DNA of 64,000 nt from Hymenobacter sp. H14-R3 (GTDB taxonomy: Bacteria > Bacteroidota > Bacteroidia > Cytophagales > Hymenobacteraceae), in the NCBI RefSeq assembly GCF_030063445.1, contig NZ_JASITD010000016.1:1-64000 (forward strand), given 5' to 3'. Within the stretch, counting starts at the first letter, position 1; every line of letters starts with the position of its first letter. The notes under the pieces were generated by a model. It searched no databases. It was not told where the DNA came from and was given only the letters and a program-made list of their open reading frames with translations. A program made the position numbers and the translations under genes. Positions 61,523 to 64,000 of the stretch are shown piece by piece.

Positions 61523-61972
61523 ATGGGCTTGTATCACCTCCTTTACCAAAGCCAGGCGCGAGCGCCCTTCGACACGCCGGCGCTGACGGCCCTGCTGCAC
61601 CAGGCCCGCGCCTTCAACCGCACGCACCACCTCTCGGGCCTGCTGCTGCACACGCCCGACGGGCGGTTTTTGCAGATTCTGGAGGGTGAGGAAGCCGTAG
61701 TGCGGGCGCTCTACTACGACCATATTGTGCCCGACCCGCGCCACCACCGCTGCCGGGTGCTGGGGGCCGGGGCCTGCGCCAGGCGCAACTTTGCCGACTG
61801 GAATATGGGCTTTCGGATAGCGACTGCCGAGGAATTGCACGCGCTGCTGGGGGCCGCCACGCCCTACGCGCAGGTGCTGTTTGCGCCACTGCCCCGCGTG
61901 CGCCCCGAGCTCACGCAGCTGCTCCTGGATTTTGTGGCGAATCAGGCGCCTGAGTCCGGCAGCTATTTGTAA
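61523..61972 (+). CDS. BLUF-domain blue-light sensor
   Basis: 149-residue protein that is essentially one BLUF (flavin) domain plus a short tail. The photo-active residues fit: Tyr8 in LLYQSQA, Asn32 in FNRTHHLSGLLL, Gln51 in RFLQILEGEE, with DWNMGFR near residue 95. No output domain is attached, so it should signal through protein contacts, as in short BLUF proteins. ATG 61523 gives the canonical start MGLYHLLYQS. Upstream in-frame codons are non-native. Confidence 0.9.
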   Translation: MGLYHLLYQSQARAPFDTPALTALLHQARAFNRTHHLSGLLLHTPDGRFLQILEGEEAVVRALYYDHIVPDPRHHRCRVLGAGACARRNFADWNMGFRIATAEELHALLGAATPYAQVLFAPLPRVRPELTQLLLDFVANQAPESGSYL

Positions 61973-62035
61973 GCCAATGGGTTACCGCTCGTGGCGGAAG
62001 GCTGAAATTTGTCACCGGAGGGGCTGATTTTCATC

Positions 62036-63610
62036 ATGAGGCCGGCCTTGCGGGCAGCTAACCTTTGCCGTTGCCGCGCTTTTGAGCCGGTCGGGCTGCG
62101 TGCGTGGGCCTGTTTGCCCTCACTTCTTGCCAGCCAGCCCCCATTGCTCCGATTTCCGGCCGTTTGCTTTCTTCTCTGTGCCGGCAGTCTGCTGCTGGCG
62201 GTGCCGCAGTGCGGTTGCGTGCCCGCGCACGAGGCCCCGGCTGTGCCCGCCGTGGTGCAGGAGCCGGGGCCCGTGGCACCTTTCATCCGGCAGCTGCTGG
62301 CTTCGGCCCTTCCGGCTGGTGAGGCAGCGGGCGCACCCCCCGACGGGGAGCTGCGCGCTTTTTATGGGCCTGCGTGTGCCCCGGCCTGGGCCGACTCGGC
62401 CGGGCACCTGCGGGCCGATGCCCTAACCACCCTGGCGCTGCTGGCCCGCGCCGCCGAGCACGGCCTGCGCCCGGCCAACTACGGCGTGGCCTACTTGCAG
62501 GCGCTGCGCGATTCGCTGGCCCAGCCGGCGCTTCCACTCCGGCGGGGCTGGCAGCTGGCCCGGCTAGACGTGGCCCTGAGCCGGGCGGCGCTTCGCTTCG
62601 GCAGCGACCTGGGGCGCGGCCGGCTGCATCCGTACACCCCAACGGCGAAGGAAACGGCGGCCGGTGCCGCCGGGCAGCCGGCCGCCGGGCTGCGCGCGGC
62701 CCTGCACCGCCACGCGGTGCCGGCCGCGCTGCTGGCCAATGCCCCCGCCAACCGCGAATACCGCCAGCTGCAACGGGCCCTGGCCCAGTGGCTGGCCCGC
62801 CCGGTGGCCCCGGACTCGGCAGTGCTGCGGCAGCACCAGTACGAAAAGGTGGCCGTGAACCTGGAGCGCTGGCGCTGGGAGCCGCTGGCCGATTCGGGCT
62901 ACGTGCTGATAAACGTGCCGGCCTACGAGCTGGTGGTGGTGGCCCCCGACTCGGTGGTGCGCCGCCACCGGGTAGTGGTGGGCGCGCCGCGCACCCCCAC
63001 CCCCACGCTCAGCAGCCGCCTCACGCACTTTACGCTGGCCCCCGACTGGCACGTGCCCCGCTCCATTGCCACGCAGGAAATGCTGCCCCGCATCAAGCAA
63101 AACGTGGGCTACCTGGCGAGCCACAACTACGCCCTTTACGATGGCCGGGGGCGGCTGGTGAACCCGGCCCGCGTGAGCTGGGCCACCGTCACGGCCCGAA
63201 ACTTTGCCTACACCATCCGGCAGTCGGCGGGCTGCGATAACTCGCTGGGCAACATTGTGTTTCGTTTTGCCAACCCGTATGCGGTGTATGTGCACGACAC
63301 GCCGCAGCGCCAGTATTTTGCCCGCCCGGCGCGCGCCCTCAGCCACGGCTGCGTGCGGCTGCAAAACCCCATGCAGCTGGCCGAGTACCTGCTGCGCCGG
63401 GAGGGCAATACCGCGCCGCTGCCCTCCGACGAAGCGTGCGCCCGGCAGCCCCGCCCGCACGAGGTGCACCTGCGCCAGCCCATCGCCCTCTACATCCGCT
63501 ACGCCACCTGCACCGCCGAAAACGGCCGCTTGCGCTTCCTGCCCGATATATATGGCCGCGATGCGGCCATCCGCCGTGGGCTGTTTGGGCCAGTCGCGGT
63601 AGCAAAATGA
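62036..63610 (+). CDS. L,D-transpeptidase, YcbB/LdtD-like
   Basis: 524-residue envelope enzyme that forms 3-3 cross-links in peptidoglycan. A hydrophobic export segment (FPAVCFLLCAGSLLLAVPQC) is followed by a helical scaffolding domain (LTTLALLARAAEHGLRPANY, DVALSRAALRFGSDLGRGRL). The YkuD catalytic domain (VLINVPAYELVVVAPDSVVR, VVVGAPRTPTPTLSS, with active-site SHGCVRLQNP and HDTPQRQYFARP) completes the protein. ATG 62036 is one of two close options (62009 also in frame). Confidence 0.9.
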   Translation: MRPALRAANLCRCRAFEPVGLRAWACLPSLLASQPPLLRFPAVCFLLCAGSLLLAVPQCGCVPAHEAPAVPAVVQEPGPVAPFIRQLLASALPAGEAAGAPPDGELRAFYGPACAPAWADSAGHLRADALTTLALLARAAEHGLRPANYGVAYLQALRDSLAQPALPLRRGWQLARLDVALSRAALRFGSDLGRGRLHPYTPTAKETAAGAAGQPAAGLRAALHRHAVPAALLANAPANREYRQLQRALAQWLARPVAPDSAVLRQHQYEKVAVNLERWRWEPLADSGYVLINVPAYELVVVAPDSVVRRHRVVVGAPRTPTPTLSSRLTHFTLAPDWHVPRSIATQEMLPRIKQNVGYLASHNYALYDGRGRLVNPARVSWATVTARNFAYTIRQSAGCDNSLGNIVFRFANPYAVYVHDTPQRQYFARPARALSHGCVRLQNPMQLAEYLLRREGNTAPLPSDEACARQPRPHEVHLRQPIALYIRYATCTAENGRLRFLPDIYGRDAAIRRGLFGPVAVAK

Positions 63611-63789
63611 GCGGAAGCACGCTCCCCTTTCCGCTTAGTGCGCCACCTCCCTGCGCACTCCTTGCTCGCCCGGCCATCCGCTCTGCGGCTGGGGCCGTGT
63701 TGCTTCCCGAGGGCGGGCGGCCCGCGCTGCCGATGGCCGGGCCGCTGGTGCGGGATGAGCCGGAGAAATTTCTTCATTATTTCTTCACT

Positions 63790-63801
63790 TGACGAATGTC
63801 A
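63790..63801. promoter_or_regulatory. FNR-like palindrome before the copper-protein gene
   Basis: TTGACGAATGTCAT contains TGAC-N4-GTCA and begins 98 bases before the next ATG. No gene lies in 63611-63887. Confidence 0.45.
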
Positions 63802-63887
63802 TGCGATGCGGCAATTCTTGTCATGGGGCCGGCCGCCGCCCTGGCAGACTTTTGTATCAATTTAATTTCTACCTGATTCTCAGCGCT

Positions 63888-64000
63888 ATGCAAGCCCACA
63901 CCCAAAGCCAGCTCGATGCCCTCCATGCCGCCGTGACGGCTTGCGAGCACTGCGCTACTGCCTGCCTGCAAGAAGCCGACGTGCGGACCCTGACCCGTTG
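63888..64000 (+). CDS. Four-helix-bundle copper-binding protein (5' part)
   Basis: The first 37 codons, cut by the window end, read MQAHTQSQLDALHAAVTACE then HCATACLQEADVRTLTR. The spaced cysteines of CEHCATAC are the start of the DUF326/Csp copper-storage helix bundle, where cysteines line the core. In Bacteroidota these genes often sit with low-oxygen and oxidase genes. Confidence 0.75.
   Translation, partial: MQAHTQSQLDALHAAVTACEHCATACLQEADVRTLTR

Overview
The window looks like a chromosomal segment of a high-GC member of the Bacteroidota, most probably Hymenobacter or a close relative (Cytophagales). This is inferred from the GC-rich codon use, a TonB receptor with a carboxypeptidase-D-like N-terminal domain, TAnnTTTG-type promoter boxes, Bacteroidota-style fusion of cytochrome oxidase subunits, and the general protein repertoire. 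No rRNA, tRNA or CRISPR array was seen.

Left part (1-14.4 kb): an AraC regulator and an AhpD-like protein are followed by two broken genes (a glycoside hydrolase and an alpha/beta hydrolase) and a DUF2064 nucleotide-sugar-transferase-like gene. Then comes the most intriguing block, 4.1-13.2 kb. It holds a TonB-dependent receptor, a YnjB-type binding lipoprotein, two ABC permeases, two tandem paralogous GATase/ThuA-like proteins, the ABC ATPase and a radical SAM enzyme, with mostly overlapping or closely spaced genes. It reads as a complete outer-membrane-to-cytoplasm import route coupled to dedicated enzymes for an unknown compound. A sterol-desaturase-type hydroxylase follows.

14.9-23.1 kb is cobalamin uptake and late assembly. 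Cobyrinate a,c-diamide synthase is on the minus strand. On the plus strand a cobalamin riboswitch heads btuF-btuC-btuD, the remnant of what may be an adenosyltransferase, cobT, cobS and cobC. A two-way terminator separates this from a convergent three-gene operon of unknown function (23.2-26.0 kb) that encodes two coiled-coil proteins, one membrane-anchored, and a membrane-anchored Ppx/GppA-like protein.

28-40 kb is a low-oxygen and nitric oxide region: cupin, cbb3-type oxidase (CcoN plus a fused CcoO/CcoP), two small accessory membrane proteins, truncated haemoglobin, an Rrf2 repressor with matching palindromes before itself and before a flavohaemoglobin, then acetate kinase and phosphate acetyltransferase. 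An AT-rich ATP-grasp gene is wedged between the last two. 40-54 kb holds a ZIP transporter, a lipoprotein pseudogene with two in-frame amber codons, a porin, SelO, a decayed IS3 element that cuts an MFS gene, a dihaem cytochrome, lipoproteins and a propeller-type histidine kinase with its response regulator. 54.8-64 kb carries a universal stress protein, internally deleted remnants of phosphoketolase and of a cation P-type ATPase, NhaA, an RNA-processing metallo-beta-lactamase, a thioredoxin-like protein, a BLUF photoreceptor, an L,D-transpeptidase and the start of a four-helix copper-binding protein.

Two themes cut across the regions. First, TGAC-N4-GTCA palindromes recur before the oxidase, universal-stress, thioredoxin-like and copper-protein genes, which suggests one FNR-type low-oxygen regulon. 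Second, the segment is rich in gene scars (truncations, internal deletions, frameshifts) and in short palindromic interspersed repeats, including a MITE-like pair.
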